A stretch of DNA of 64,000 nucleotides from Blattabacterium sp. (Nauphoeta cinerea) (GCF_000471965.1 NC_022550.1:124001-188000), one strand, 5' to 3'; positions 46,865 to 56,138 are shown, numbered from the stretch's first letter. The notes: generated by a model from the letters alone, not told the origin. Numbers and translations are program-made.

Positions 46865-49800
46865 ATGTTAAGTATGTCAAGAATATTCAAAGAATATAAA
46901 AAATTGAATCTTTGTAAGATAACCATAGAAATATCTCAATATTGGAAAAAACATAAGATTTTTCAAAATAATTATAATTTTCATAATCATAAAAAAAATA
47001 CCATTTCATATATTTTATATGAAGGGCCTCCATCTTTAAATGGGAATCCAGGGATTCATCATATTCTAACTAGAACCATAAAAGATATTTTTTGTAGATA
47101 TCACGTACTTAAAGGTAAAAAAATCTTTATAAAAGCTGGTTGGGATGCACATGGACTTCCAGTAGAATTGAATGTGGAAAAGAATATGGGGATAACTAAA
47201 AATGATATAGGAAAAAAAATTAGTGTAAAAAAATATAATAATTTTTGTAAAAATTTTGTTAATCAATCATTAAAGGAGTGGGAATATTTTACAGAAAAAA
47301 TAGGATATTTTATCGATTTAAAGAATTCGTTTATCACATACAATACAAAGTATATAGAAAGTGTTTGGTGGTTGATCAAAAAATTGTATAACAAAAATCT
47401 TATTTATAAAGGTTTCGAAATTCAACCTTATTCTCCTGCTGCAGGAACAGGATTAAGTTATCATGAATTGAATATGCCTGGAACCTACAAAGAAGTCAAA
47501 CAATTATCTCCATTTTTGAAATTTAAGGCAATTAAAAGTACTTTACCTGAAAAATTTAGAAAAATTTCAGGAGATATATATTTTATATCATGGACAACAG
47601 CTCCTTGGACTATTCCTTCAAATACAGCATTAGCTCTTGGTTCCAAGATAGATTATGTATTAATTCAAACCTATAATAGATATACTTTTTTGAAAGAGAA
47701 CATTATTTTTTCTGAAAAATTAGTTCATAAAATATTGTTATCAAATCAGTTCTATTCTGTTTCAAATAAGATTGAGTTAGATGCTTATGATGCTTATCAT
47801 GATAATGATAATAAAATAAATATCAAAAAAAAACTTAAAATTCCTTATTTAATAATAGGAAAATTTAAAGGGAAAGAATTGATATTTAGTAAGTATGAAC
47901 AATTATTACCTTGGTTTAAACCTTATTATAACGAAGATAAGGCGTTTCAAGTCATAACAGGAGATTTTGTAAATGTCAATGAGGGAACAGGAATTGTTCA
48001 TATTTCTCCCACATTTGGGATGGATGATTTTGTAATAGCTAAAAAATACAATATCCCTCCAATGTTGGTTTTAAATGATAAAAATATACCTGTTCCTTTA
48101 GTCGATTTTCAAGGAAAGTTTATAAAAAATTTTCCTTATGGATTATCAGAAAAATATGTTAAAAATGAATTTAACACTGATACAAAAAATTTTTTTTCAG
48201 TAGATCAAGAAATAATTCTTATTTTAGAAAAAGAACAAAAAATATTTAGAACAGAAAAACATATTCATTTTTATCCACATTGTTGGAGGACAGAAAAACC
48301 AATACTTTATTATCTATTAAATTCATGGTTTATAAAAACTACGGAAATAAAAGATAAAATGATTCGTTTGAATGAAAAAATTCAATGGTATCCTAATTTT
48401 ATAGGAAAAAAACGTTTTTCTTCTTGGCTAAGAAATATAAAAGATTGGAATCTTTCACGTTCTAGATATTGGGGAACCCCTCTTCCCATTTGGAGAACAG
48501 AAAAAGGAGATGAGGAAATTGTAATAGGATCAGTTAAAGAATTGTTTATAGAAATTCAAAAATCGATTAAGTATGGTTTGATGTCACATAATGTATTTGA
48601 AGGATTTACATTAGATGATATGAATGACAATAATTATGAAAAAATAGATCTGCATAAACATGTTTTGGATAAAATCATATTGGTTTCTTCTAAAGGAGAG
48701 CCTATGAAAAGAGAATTTGATTTAGTTGATGTATGGTTTGATTCTGGAGCAATGCCATATGCTCAGTTTCATTACCCATTTGAAAATAAGGAATATATAG
48801 ATAAAAATTTGTTATTTCCTGCTGATTTTATTTCGGAAGGGATAGATCAAACAAGAGGATGGTTTTTTACTTTACATACTATTAGTTGTTTGTTATTTGA
48901 TTCTGTCGCGTATAAAAATGTTGTAGCAACAGGATTGGTTTTGGATAAAAATGGCCATAAAATGTCAAAAAGTAAAGGAAACACTATAAATCCTTTTGAT
49001 TTAATAAACAATTATGGACCTGATGCTATACGTTGGTATATTGTGTTTCATTCTGAACCTTGGGATAATTTAAAATTTAATGTAAATGATATTCATACTG
49101 TTATAAACAAATTTTTTGGAACATTATATAATATCTATTCTTTTTTTGCTTTATATGCTAATATTGATGGTTTTTTTTATAAAGAAAAAGAATGTACAAG
49201 TTCTTATACAGCATTAGATTTTTGGATACTTTCTGAATTAAATAGTCTTATTCAAAAAACAGATAATTATTATGCGGACTATAATCCAACTAAAGCTGCA
49301 CGTTTAATTTATTCTTTTGTTTTAAATCAATTAAGTAATTGGTATGTTAGATTATCTAGGAGAAGATTTTGGAAAGAAAAGTATACAAAAAATAAAATAT
49401 CTGCATATCAAATTCTTTATAAATGTTTAATTGTTGTAGCTAAATTAATCTCTCCTATTGCTCCATTTTTTTCAGAAAAATTATATGTGGATTTAAATTC
49501 TATTACGAAAAAGGAAAATTACAAAAGCGTTCATTTTACAAGTTTTCCTATTTATGATTCTAATTGTATTCAAAAAGAATTAGAACATAGAATGTTTTGG
49601 ATTCAAAAAATAATTTCTATGGTTTTTTCTGTAAGAAAAAAGAATAAAATCAAAATTCGTCAGCCTTTACAAAAATTACTTATTCTTGTTCCTGATAAGA
49701 AAATGCGTATTCAATTAGAACAATCATCTGAAATTGAAATTATCTTTCAAGAAGCTAATGTAAAAGAAATAGAATTTCCTTCTTCTTATCAAAATCTTGA

Positions 49801-50365
49801 ATTGATAAAACATATCAAACCTAATTATCAATCTATGGGACCTAAATTTGGAAATAAAACCCAAGAAATATCTAAAATTATAAAAGAATTTAGTCAAGAA
49901 AAAATTAGAGAAATAGAAAAAAATAAAAAATGTGTTTTTTTTATCAAAAAAAAGAAAATTACTCTTTCTATAGAAGATGTTAAAATAATTACTGAATATA
50001 TTAAAGATTGGTCCGTTTTATTTGATCCTAAATTTACGATTGCATTAGATTTACGAATTACGAATTCTCTTTGGGAAGAAGGGATTGTGAGAGAATTAAT
50101 CAGATATATACAAAAATTAAGAAAAGACAGAAAATATAATGTAATTGAAAAAATAATTGTATATATAAGTGTAAAAGAAAATCAAAAATTTCAAAATAAA
50201 ATACAAATTCTTTTGCAAAAGCATAAGGATCTTCTTTGTAAAGAAACTCTTTCTGTGAATATTTTTTTACAAGAAAATGTGACAGAATATGAAGAAGAAG
50301 AAAAGGAAGAAAAAATCTATTTTGGAGAAAAATTTATATTACATATGCAGATTCAAAAAGTATAA
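46865..50365 (+). CDS. ileS: Isoleucyl-tRNA synthetase with GIHH signature
   Basis: A 1166-residue class I synthetase of the long, eukaryote-like IleRS2 type. Where class I enzymes have HxGH it has GIHH at residues 63-66, in the context GPPSLNGNPGIHHILTR. KMSKS is at 699-703. The editing domain appears intact: TTAPWT at 244-249 and GTGIVH...FGMDDF around 374-389. An acidic low-complexity patch (EYEEEEKEEK) is near the C-terminus. It opens the ileS, dksA-like, lspA cluster typical of Flavobacteriia. Confidence 0.95.
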   Translation: MLSMSRIFKEYKKLNLCKITIEISQYWKKHKIFQNNYNFHNHKKNTISYILYEGPPSLNGNPGIHHILTRTIKDIFCRYHVLKGKKIFIKAGWDAHGLPVELNVEKNMGITKNDIGKKISVKKYNNFCKNFVNQSLKEWEYFTEKIGYFIDLKNSFITYNTKYIESVWWLIKKLYNKNLIYKGFEIQPYSPAAGTGLSYHELNMPGTYKEVKQLSPFLKFKAIKSTLPEKFRKISGDIYFISWTTAPWTIPSNTALALGSKIDYVLIQTYNRYTFLKENIIFSEKLVHKILLSNQFYSVSNKIELDAYDAYHDNDNKINIKKKLKIPYLIIGKFKGKELIFSKYEQLLPWFKPYYNEDKAFQVITGDFVNVNEGTGIVHISPTFGMDDFVIAKKYNIPPMLVLNDKNIPVPLVDFQGKFIKNFPYGLSEKYVKNEFNTDTKNFFSVDQEIILILEKEQKIFRTEKHIHFYPHCWRTEKPILYYLLNSWFIKTTEIKDKMIRLNEKIQWYPNFIGKKRFSSWLRNIKDWNLSRSRYWGTPLPIWRTEKGDEEIVIGSVKELFIEIQKSIKYGLMSHNVFEGFTLDDMNDNNYEKIDLHKHVLDKIILVSSKGEPMKREFDLVDVWFDSGAMPYAQFHYPFENKEYIDKNLLFPADFISEGIDQTRGWFFTLHTISCLLFDSVAYKNVVATGLVLDKNGHKMSKSKGNTINPFDLINNYGPDAIRWYIVFHSEPWDNLKFNVNDIHTVINKFFGTLYNIYSFFALYANIDGFFYKEKECTSSYTALDFWILSELNSLIQKTDNYYADYNPTKAARLIYSFVLNQLSNWYVRLSRRRFWKEKYTKNKISAYQILYKCLIVVAKLISPIAPFFSEKLYVDLNSITKKENYKSVHFTSFPIYDSNCIQKELEHRMFWIQKIISMVFSVRKKNKIKIRQPLQKLLILVPDKKMRIQLEQSSEIEIIFQEANVKEIEFPSSYQNLELIKHIKPNYQSMGPKFGNKTQEISKIIKEFSQEKIREIEKNKKCVFFIKKKKITLSIEDVKIITEYIKDWSVLFDPKFTIALDLRITNSLWEEGIVRELIRYIQKLRKDRKYNVIEKIIVYISVKENQKFQNKIQILLQKHKDLLCKETLSVNIFLQENVTEYEEEEKEEKIYFGEKFILHMQIQKV

Positions 50366-50385
50366 AAAATATAAAAAAAAATGAG

Positions 50386-50790
50386 ATGAAAGAAGAAGTA
50401 AAAAAAAGGTATTCTATGGAAGAAAGAAAAGAATTTCGTAAACTTATACTTGAAAAATTGAAAAAAGCAAAAAAAAATTTATCAATTTTTAAAGAATCTT
50501 TTTCTGATAATCAAAATAATGGAACAGATGATACTTATTTTACTTTTAAAGCTTTTGATGAAGGGTCAGAAACTTTAAGTAAGGAACAAAATGCACAAAT
50601 TTTAGAACATTTACAAAAATTTATAAATAGTTTAAATGCGGCCTTAATTAGAGTTGAAAATAAAGATTATGGAATTTGTCGTATTACCAAAAAATTAATC
50701 CCTAAAGAACGTCTTCTGGCAGTCCCTCATACAACTTTAAGTATTGAAGGAAAAAGACTAATAGAATATAGAAAAAAGCTAATAAATTAA
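50386..50790 (+). CDS. DksA/TraR-family protein without a full zinc finger
   Basis: A 134-residue protein with a long helical N-terminal half (coiled coil, about 10-95) and a C-terminal DksA-like module, YGICRITKKLIPKERLLAVPHTTLSIE. Of the four zinc cysteines of DksA only Cys98 remains; the others are Thr, Val and similar, a pattern that appears general in Flavobacteriia. DksA acts in the secondary channel of RNA polymerase with ppGpp. Here a related structural role is inferred. It sits 20 bases after ileS and 10 before lspA. Confidence 0.82.
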   Translation: MKEEVKKRYSMEERKEFRKLILEKLKKAKKNLSIFKESFSDNQNNGTDDTYFTFKAFDEGSETLSKEQNAQILEHLQKFINSLNAALIRVENKDYGICRITKKLIPKERLLAVPHTTLSIEGKRLIEYRKKLIN

Positions 50791-50800
50791 ATTTTTTTAA

Positions 50801-51451
50801 TTGAAAAAATTCTTTTTAATTATTTTATCGATTTTATTAATAGATCAAGTTTTAAAAATTTATATTAAAACTCATTTTAAATTAGGAGGCGGAATTGACA
50901 TGTTTTCTTTTTTTCGTATTTTTTTTGTTGAAAATCCAGGAATGGCTTATGGTATAAATTTTGGGGTAGGATATTATGGAAAAATATTATTGAGTATTTT
51001 ACGATTTTTTTTGATTTTTTTCATTTCTATTTTTCTTTACAAAAATATAAAAAAAGGATCTTCTAAATATTTTACGATTCCTATTAGTTTAATTTTATCA
51101 GGAGCTATGGGAAATTTTTTAGATAGTGCTTTATATGGATTGTTATTTGAAACAGGAACAGTTTATAGCAAAGAATACCAAAAATGGATTCCTTATCTTG
51201 GAGTATCTAAAATAAACTCTAATTTTTTTGAAAAAAAAGGGGGATATGCCTCTTTTATGGAGGGATGTGTTGTAGATATGTTTTATTTTCCTATAATAGA
51301 TACTTATATTCCTCATTGGATTCCATTTTTTGGAGGTTATAATTTTCAATTTTTTAAACCTATTTTTAATTTATCCGATGTAGCGATATCTATTGGTGTG
51401 TTTTCATTATTTATATTTAAACATAAAATTAAAAATGTAAAAATTTTATAA
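50801..51451 (+). CDS. lspA: Lipoprotein signal peptidase (signal peptidase II)
   Basis: A 216-residue inner-membrane aspartic protease that removes signal peptides from prolipoproteins after lipidation. Motifs ENPGMAYG (44-51), GNFLDS (104-109), and the catalytic aspartates Asp159 in VVDMFYFP and Asp193 in FNLSDVAI are all present. Longer than E. coli LspA (164) by a periplasmic insertion around 118-155, a form usual in Bacteroidetes. The start is TTG. Its presence implies lipoprotein substrates such as the small protein at 42057-42353. Confidence 0.93.
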   Translation: MKKFFLIILSILLIDQVLKIYIKTHFKLGGGIDMFSFFRIFFVENPGMAYGINFGVGYYGKILLSILRFFLIFFISIFLYKNIKKGSSKYFTIPISLILSGAMGNFLDSALYGLLFETGTVYSKEYQKWIPYLGVSKINSNFFEKKGGYASFMEGCVVDMFYFPIIDTYIPHWIPFFGGYNFQFFKPIFNLSDVAISIGVFSLFIFKHKIKNVKIL

Positions 51452-51464
51452 TATCTATTATTTT

Positions 51465-51495
51465 TTTGAGAATTATAAAAATCTCTATAGATTTG
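51465..51495 (+). promoter_or_regulatory. Bacteroidetes-type promoter of the tRNA-tuf operon
   Basis: TTTG at 51465-51468, a 19-base spacer, then TAGATTTG at 51488-51495 match exactly the Bacteroidetes primary sigma factor consensus TTTG-N19-21-TAnnTTTG. Transcription would begin near 51501, about 35 bases before tRNA-Thr, and could run through four tRNAs, tuf, tRNA-Trp, secE and onwards. This is the best promoter match I see in the window. Confidence 0.8.
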
Positions 51496-51535
51496 TATTG
51501 TCCTGATTTTCATTAGTACGAATAAAATTTGAATA

Positions 51536-51609
51536 GCCGGTGTAGCTCAGTTGGTCAGAGCACGTGATTTGTAATCTCGGGGTCGTGGGTTCGAATCCCT
51601 CCATCGGCT
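51536..51609 (+). tRNA. tRNA-Thr (anticodon TGT)
   Basis: Acceptor GCCGGTG/CATCGGC, D arm GCTC/GAGC, anticodon stem CGTGA/TCTCG with loop TTTGTAA giving TGT, T arm GTGGG/CCCTC around TTCGAAT, discriminator T. It reads ACA and ACG. Two U-U mismatches are apparent, the third pair of the anticodon stem (29-41) and the second pair of the T stem (50-64). CCA is not encoded. Confidence 0.93.
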
Positions 51610-51616
51610 TTTTTTT

Positions 51617-51700
51617 GGGGAGATACTCAAGTTTGGTTAACGAGGACAGACTGTAAATCTGTTGGCTTTGCCTTCGCAGGTTCGAATCCTGCTCTCCCCA
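51617..51700 (+). tRNA. tRNA-Tyr (anticodon GTA)
   Basis: An 84-base class II tRNA with acceptor GGGGAGA/TCTCCCC, anticodon stem ACAGA/TCTGT enclosing CTGTAAA (anticodon GTA), a long variable arm, T arm GCAGG/CCTGC and discriminator A. CCA is not encoded. It lies 7 bases after tRNA-Thr. Confidence 0.96.
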
Positions 51701-51711
51701 TATCATATATA

Positions 51712-51784
51712 GCGGAAGTAGCTCAGTTGGTAGAGCATCAGCCTTCCAAGTTGAATGTCGCGGGTTCGAATCCCGTCTTCCGCT
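51712..51784 (+). tRNA. tRNA-Gly (anticodon TCC)
   Basis: Acceptor GCGGAAG/CTTCCGC, D arm GCTC/GAGC, anticodon stem TCAGC/GTTGA with loop CTTCCAA giving TCC, T arm GCGGG/CCCGT, discriminator T. It reads GGA and GGG and complements the GCC isoacceptor at 44118. CCA is not encoded. Confidence 0.96.
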
Positions 51785-51805
51785 CTATGAATATGAATAT
51801 GATAG

Positions 51806-51877
<72 letters not shown>

Positions 51878-51908
51878 TTTTAAAGCTCAATATTTTAATA
51901 ATTTTATC

Positions 51909-53096
51909 ATGGCAAAAGAAAAATTTAAACGAGACAAACCGCACGTAAATATAGGAACCACAGGTCATGTAGACCATGGAAAAACAACTTTAACTGCTGC
52001 AATTACAAAGGTTTTATCAGAAGTGGGATTAGCAGAGGAAAAAAGTTTTGATGCAATAGACAATGCTCCTGAAGAAAAAGCAAGGGGGATTACGATCAAT
52101 ACATCTCATGTAGAATATGAAACAGAGAAAAGACATTATGCACATGTAGATTGTCCTGGACATGCAGATTATGTAAAAAATATGATTACAGGAGCGGCTC
52201 AAATGGATGGAGGGATCTTAGTTGTAGCTGCAACAGATGGACCTATGCCTCAAACTAGAGAACATATCTTATTATCTCGTCAAGTAGGAGTTCCGAAAAT
52301 TGTGGTGTTTATGAATAAAATAGATCAAGTCGATGATCCAGAATTATTAGAACTAGTAGAAATGGAAATTCGAGAATTGCTTTCTAAGTATGAATATGAT
52401 GGAGAAAATATCCCTATTATACAAGGATCAGCTTTAGGGGCTTTAAATGGAGAAAAAAAATGGGTAGATAAAATAAAAGATTTGATGAAAGTATTAGACG
52501 ATTATATTCCTGAACCTATTCGTGAAATGGATAAACCATTTTTAATGCCTGTAGAAGATGTTTTTACCATAACAGGAAGAGGAACAGTTGCAACAGGTCG
52601 TATTGAAAGTGGAATTATTAATACAGGTGATATCGTTGATATAATTGGAATGGGAGAAAATAAATTATCATCTACAGTAACAGGAGTTGAAATGTTTAGA
52701 AAAATATTAGATAAAGGTCAAGCAGGCGATAATGTAGGTTTATTATTACGTGGAATAGAAAAAAAAGATATTAAAAGAGGAATGGTCATTGGAAAACCTG
52801 GATCTGTAAAGCCTCATAAAAAATTTAAAGCAGAAGTGTATATTCTTAGAAAAGAAGAAGGAGGAAGACATACCCCTTTTCATAATAAATATCGTCCTCA
52901 ATTTTATTTAAGAACAACAGATGTAACAGGTGAAATTCATTTACCAGATGGAATAGAAATGGTTATGCCTGGAGATAATATTTCTATGGAAGTTGAATTG
53001 CATCAACCTATAGCATTAAGTGAAAATTTACGTTTTGCTATTCGTGAAGGAGGAAAAACAGTAGGAGCGGGACAAGTTATTCATATAATGGATTAA
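51909..53096 (+). CDS. tuf: Elongation factor Tu
   Basis: A 395-residue GTPase delivering aminoacyl-tRNA to the ribosome. G1 GHVDHGKTT is near residue 19, the switch region [14 protein letters not shown] follows, then [16 protein letters not shown] and the beta-barrel domains ending in GAGQVIHI. Length and sequence are highly conserved. It lies in the tRNA-Thr-Tyr-Gly-Thr-tuf-tRNA-Trp-secE arrangement common in bacteria. Only one tuf is seen in this window. Confidence 0.98.
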   Translation: MAKEKFKRDKPHVNIGTTGHVDHGKTTLTAAITKVLSEVGLAEEKSFDAIDNAPEEKARGITINTSHVEYETEKRHYAHVDCPGHADYVKNMITGAAQMDGGILVVAATDGPMPQTREHILLSRQVGVPKIVVFMNKIDQVDDPELLELVEMEIRELLSKYEYDGENIPIIQGSALGALNGEKKWVDKIKDLMKVLDDYIPEPIREMDKPFLMPVEDVFTITGRGTVATGRIESGIINTGDIVDIIGMGENKLSSTVTGVEMFRKILDKGQAGDNVGLLLRGIEKKDIKRGMVIGKPGSVKPHKKFKAEVYILRKEEGGRHTPFHNKYRPQFYLRTTDVTGEIHLPDGIEMVMPGDNISMEVELHQPIALSENLRFAIREGGKTVGAGQVIHIMD

Positions 53097-53115
53097 TAAT
53101 CCAATTTAATTTTAA

Positions 53116-53188
53116 ACGGATGTAGCTCAGTTGGTAGAGCATCGGTCTCCAAAACCGAAGGTCGTAAGTTCGATCCTTACCGTCCGTG
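53116..53188 (+). tRNA. tRNA-Trp (anticodon CCA)
   Basis: Acceptor ACGGATG/CGTCCGT, D arm GCTC/GAGC, anticodon stem TCGGT/ACCGA with loop CTCCAAA giving CCA, T arm around TTCGATC, discriminator G. It reads UGG. Its place between tuf and secE is conserved widely in bacteria. The 3' CCA is not encoded. Confidence 0.96.
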
Positions 53189-53209
53189 CATTGATTATTC
53201 AATCATAAT

Positions 53210-53401
53210 ATGGACATGAAAAAAAATAATTTTTTTTTAGAAATTTATAATGAGTTTTTTCATTGTATTACATGGCCTAAATGGGATGATTTACAAATTA
53301 CAACAATGATTGTATGTTTTTTTTCCATATTTCTATCTGTATTTTTGTATGGAGTAGATGGTTTTTTCATTTTTTTGATTAAAAAATTATTTTCTTTATA
53401 A
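53210..53401 (+). CDS. secE: Preprotein translocase subunit SecE
   Basis: A 63-residue protein with the SecE amphipathic segment ITWPKWDDLQITTMI followed by one membrane helix (VCFFSIFLSVFLYGVDGFFIF). It is the essential small subunit that clamps SecY in the inner membrane. This is the short single-helix form found outside enterobacteria. It is 14 bases before nusG. Confidence 0.93.
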   Translation: MDMKKNNFFLEIYNEFFHCITWPKWDDLQITTMIVCFFSIFLSVFLYGVDGFFIFLIKKLFSL

Positions 53402-53415
53402 AAACTAATATATAA

Positions 53416-53970
53416 ATGAGTGATTTGGAAAGAAAATGGTATGTACTAAAAACCATGAGTGGACAAGAAAACAAGGTAAAATCATATATTGAGAATGAAA
53501 TTAGAGATAATGGATTTCAAGAATATATAGGAAAAGTATTGGTCCCTATTGAAAAAGTTATTCAAATGAGGAAAGGAAAAAAAATTCATAGAGAAAAAGT
53601 TCATTATCCTGGATATGTCATGGTTGAAGCGAATTTAGAAGGAGAAGCTGCACATGCCATCAAAAATGTTCCAGGTGTTATAAATTTTTTAAGTGAAGGA
53701 AAAGGAGCTTCTGCTGTCCCTATTCCTATGAGAAAAGAAGAAGTTAATAAAATGTTGGGAAAAATAGATCAACTATCTGAAAATAATGAAAATATTAGTA
53801 TTCCTTTTGTAGTCGGAGAAACAATTAAAGTAATAGATGGCCCTTTCACAGGATTCAATGGAACAATTGAAAAAATAAATGAAGAAAAGAGGAAATTAGA
53901 ATTATCCGTTTTGATTTTTGGAAGGAAAACTCCATTAGAATTAAACTTTACACAAATAGAAAAAATTTAG
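53416..53970 (+). CDS. nusG: Transcription termination/antitermination factor NusG
   Basis: A 184-residue RNA polymerase-associated factor with an N-terminal NGN domain (RKWYVLKTMSGQENKVKSYI, YPGYVMVEA) and a C-terminal KOW domain (GETIKVIDGPFTGFNGTIEKI). It binds the beta-prime clamp helices and links transcription to Rho or the ribosome. Length is normal and it lies in the conserved secE-nusG-rplK order. Confidence 0.96.
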   Translation: MSDLERKWYVLKTMSGQENKVKSYIENEIRDNGFQEYIGKVLVPIEKVIQMRKGKKIHREKVHYPGYVMVEANLEGEAAHAIKNVPGVINFLSEGKGASAVPIPMRKEEVNKMLGKIDQLSENNENISIPFVVGETIKVIDGPFTGFNGTIEKINEEKRKLELSVLIFGRKTPLELNFTQIEKI

Positions 53971-53986
53971 AAAATTTAAAACTGAA

Positions 53987-54418
53987 ATGATAAAAAAAGT
54001 GATAAAAAGGATAAAAATACAGAAAATTTATGGAGGAAAAGCAAGTCCAGCTCCTCCTATAGGTCCCATTTTAGGGAGTTCTGGAGTGAACATTATGGAA
54101 TTTTGTAAACAATACAATTCTCTTACTCAAAATAAAATGGGAGAAATATGTCCTGTTAGAATAACTGTATATGAAGATAAATCTTTTTCTTTTTCAATAA
54201 AAAAACCTCCGATTTCTGTTCAATTGTTGAATATTTTAAAAAAAGAAAAAGGATCCAAAGAATCTAATCGTTCTAAAATAGGAAAAATAGATTTAAATGA
54301 AGTTAAAATAATTGCAAAAAATAAAATGGAAGATTTTAATTGTTTTTCGATTGAATCTGCTATATCCATGGTTTCGGGTACTGCTAGATCTATGGGAATA
54401 GAAATAATTGATAATTAA
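53987..54418 (+). CDS. rplK: 50S ribosomal protein L11
   Basis: A 143-residue protein of the GTPase-associated centre. The N-terminal proline-rich PAPPIGPILGSSGVNIMEFC and the C-terminal rRNA-binding GTARSMGIEI are diagnostic. It binds 23S rRNA near the L10-L12 stalk. Normal length and conserved place before rplA. Confidence 0.97.
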   Translation: MIKKVIKRIKIQKIYGGKASPAPPIGPILGSSGVNIMEFCKQYNSLTQNKMGEICPVRITVYEDKSFSFSIKKPPISVQLLNILKKEKGSKESNRSKIGKIDLNEVKIIAKNKMEDFNCFSIESAISMVSGTARSMGIEIIDN

Positions 54419-54435
54419 AATATTTCATTTATAAT

Positions 54436-55140
54436 ATGTCAAAAAAATTAACTAAAAATAAAAAGAAAGCATTAGATAAAATTAGTCAAATTTCTAGTAA
54501 AACGTCTTCTTTAAAAGAAAGAATTCTTTTTATAAAAAAAACAAATTTCGTAAAATTTGATGCATCTATTGACATTTCTGTCCATCTTGGTATAGATCTT
54601 CGTTTTCCAAATCAAATGGTAAGAGGTACAGTTTCATTGCCTCATGGAACAGGTAAAAATGTTTGTATTTTAGCTTTAGTCCCTAAAGATAAAGAATTAG
54701 AAGTTAAAAAGGCAGGAGCTGATTATGTTGGATTAAATTATATTGAAAAAATTAAATCTGGATGGACAAATGTTGATGTTATTATTGCTACTCCTCCTAT
54801 TATGAGTTTATTGGTGGACATAGGTAAAATATTGGGGCCTAAGGGATTAATGCCCAATCCTAAAATGGAAACAGTTTCCATGAATCCAGAAAAATCTGTA
54901 AAAGAAATTAAATCTGGAAAAATCACTTTTAAAGCTGATCGTTATGGAATTGTTCATTCTTCTGTCGGAAGAGTTTCATTTTCAGATCAATATTTATTAG
55001 ATAATATCAAAGAATTTATGAAAACAATTATTCGAAATAAACCTTCTACATCTAAAGGGTCTTATATAAAAAGTGTTTATTTATCTAGTACAATGGGTTA
55101 TAGTTTTCCGTTAGATTTAAAAAGTTTTATGAAGAAATGA
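54436..55140 (+). CDS. rplA: 50S ribosomal protein L1
   Basis: A 234-residue two-domain protein of the L1 stalk. The sequences FDASIDISVHLGIDLRFPNQMVRGTVSLPHG (split by the usual fold), LGPKGLMPNPKMETV and the C-terminal YIKSVYLSSTMG mark the family. In many bacteria it represses its own operon. Its stop overlaps the rplJ start by 4 bases (ATGA), implying coupled translation. Confidence 0.96.
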   Translation: MSKKLTKNKKKALDKISQISSKTSSLKERILFIKKTNFVKFDASIDISVHLGIDLRFPNQMVRGTVSLPHGTGKNVCILALVPKDKELEVKKAGADYVGLNYIEKIKSGWTNVDVIIATPPIMSLLVDIGKILGPKGLMPNPKMETVSMNPEKSVKEIKSGKITFKADRYGIVHSSVGRVSFSDQYLLDNIKEFMKTIIRNKPSTSKGSYIKSVYLSSTMGYSFPLDLKSFMKK

Positions 55141-55685
55141 ATAAAAAAGATAAAGAAAAAAAATTGTTGGAATTAATATCTATATTAAATAACAATAAAA
55201 CAATATATTTAATTGATATATTTGATTTAAATTCTAATCAAATATCTGTTCTTAGAAAAAATTTTCATAAACATGGTATTACGATGAAAGTGGTGAAAAA
55301 CACTTTACTAAAAAAAGCTATAATAGAAAATAAAAAATTTGATTCTTTTTTTTCTATTTTAAATGGAAATACAACTGTATTATTTTCAAATTTAAATGTT
55401 GCAAATATTGCTTCTAAAATTATAAAAAATTTTCATATAAAGGAACAAGTTGATAAACCTTATTTAAAAGGGGCTTATGCACAAGAATATTTTTATTTTG
55501 GGGGGAACGAAGATTTAAATATCTTATTATATCTTAAATCTAAGGAAGATATCATTGCTGAAATTATAAATATACTCAAATTTTCAATAAATAACATTAT
55601 TTCATCTTTCTTGAATGCAACAAAATATAAAATATGTGAAATTTTAAAATCTTTATCTAACAAAAAAAACAAAATGAAAATATAA
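55137..55685 (+). CDS. rplJ: 50S ribosomal protein L10
   Basis: A 182-residue stalk base protein. The N-terminal globular domain includes IYLIDIFDLNSNQISVLRKNFHKHG-type sequence and VVKNTLLKKAI; the C-terminal helix that binds L7/L12 dimers is Lys- and Ile-rich. It is more diverged than its neighbours, common for L10. Translationally coupled to rplA and followed by rplL after 33 bases. Confidence 0.93.
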   Translation: MNKKDKEKKLLELISILNNNKTIYLIDIFDLNSNQISVLRKNFHKHGITMKVVKNTLLKKAIIENKKFDSFFSILNGNTTVLFSNLNVANIASKIIKNFHIKEQVDKPYLKGAYAQEYFYFGGNEDLNILLYLKSKEDIIAEIINILKFSINNIISSFLNATKYKICEILKSLSNKKNKMKI

Positions 55686-55718
55686 AGTTTTATAAATATT
55701 AAAAAAATAAATAACAAA

Positions 55719-56093
55719 ATGATAGAAAAGCTAGCAGAACAATTAGTTAATTTAACTGTAAAACAAGTTAATGAATTAGCCATTTTCTTAAAGAAAGAAT
55801 ATGGAATAAAACCAGAAACTACTTCAGTAAAAATGGAGAATACTTCGTCTCAAAAAGAAAAAACATATGAAAAAGAAGAAAAAAACTTTTTTAATATAAT
55901 TTTAAAATCGTCTGGAAATTCTAAATTATCTGTAGTAAAATTAGTTAAAGAAATTACTGGAAAAGGTCTTAAGGAATCTAAAGATTTAGTAGATAATATT
56001 CCTAGTCTTCTTAAAGAATCTGTTAATAAAAAAGAAGCAGAAGATTTTAAAAATAGATTTGAAGAAATAGGAGCCGAAGTCGAATTAAAATAG
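55719..56093 (+). CDS. rplL: 50S ribosomal protein L7/L12
   Basis: A 124-residue protein with an N-terminal dimerisation domain ([23 protein letters not shown]), a flexible hinge that is Lys/Glu/Ser-rich rather than Ala-rich, and a C-terminal domain with [20 protein letters not shown], which contacts translation factors. The hinge composition reflects AT pressure. It precedes rpoB by 45 bases. Confidence 0.95.
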   Translation: MIEKLAEQLVNLTVKQVNELAIFLKKEYGIKPETTSVKMENTSSQKEKTYEKEEKNFFNIILKSSGNSKLSVVKLVKEITGKGLKESKDLVDNIPSLLKESVNKKEAEDFKNRFEEIGAEVELK

Positions 56094-56138
56094 AGAATAT
56101 TTTACATTTTTTTTAAATTATCCATTAAATTAAAATTG

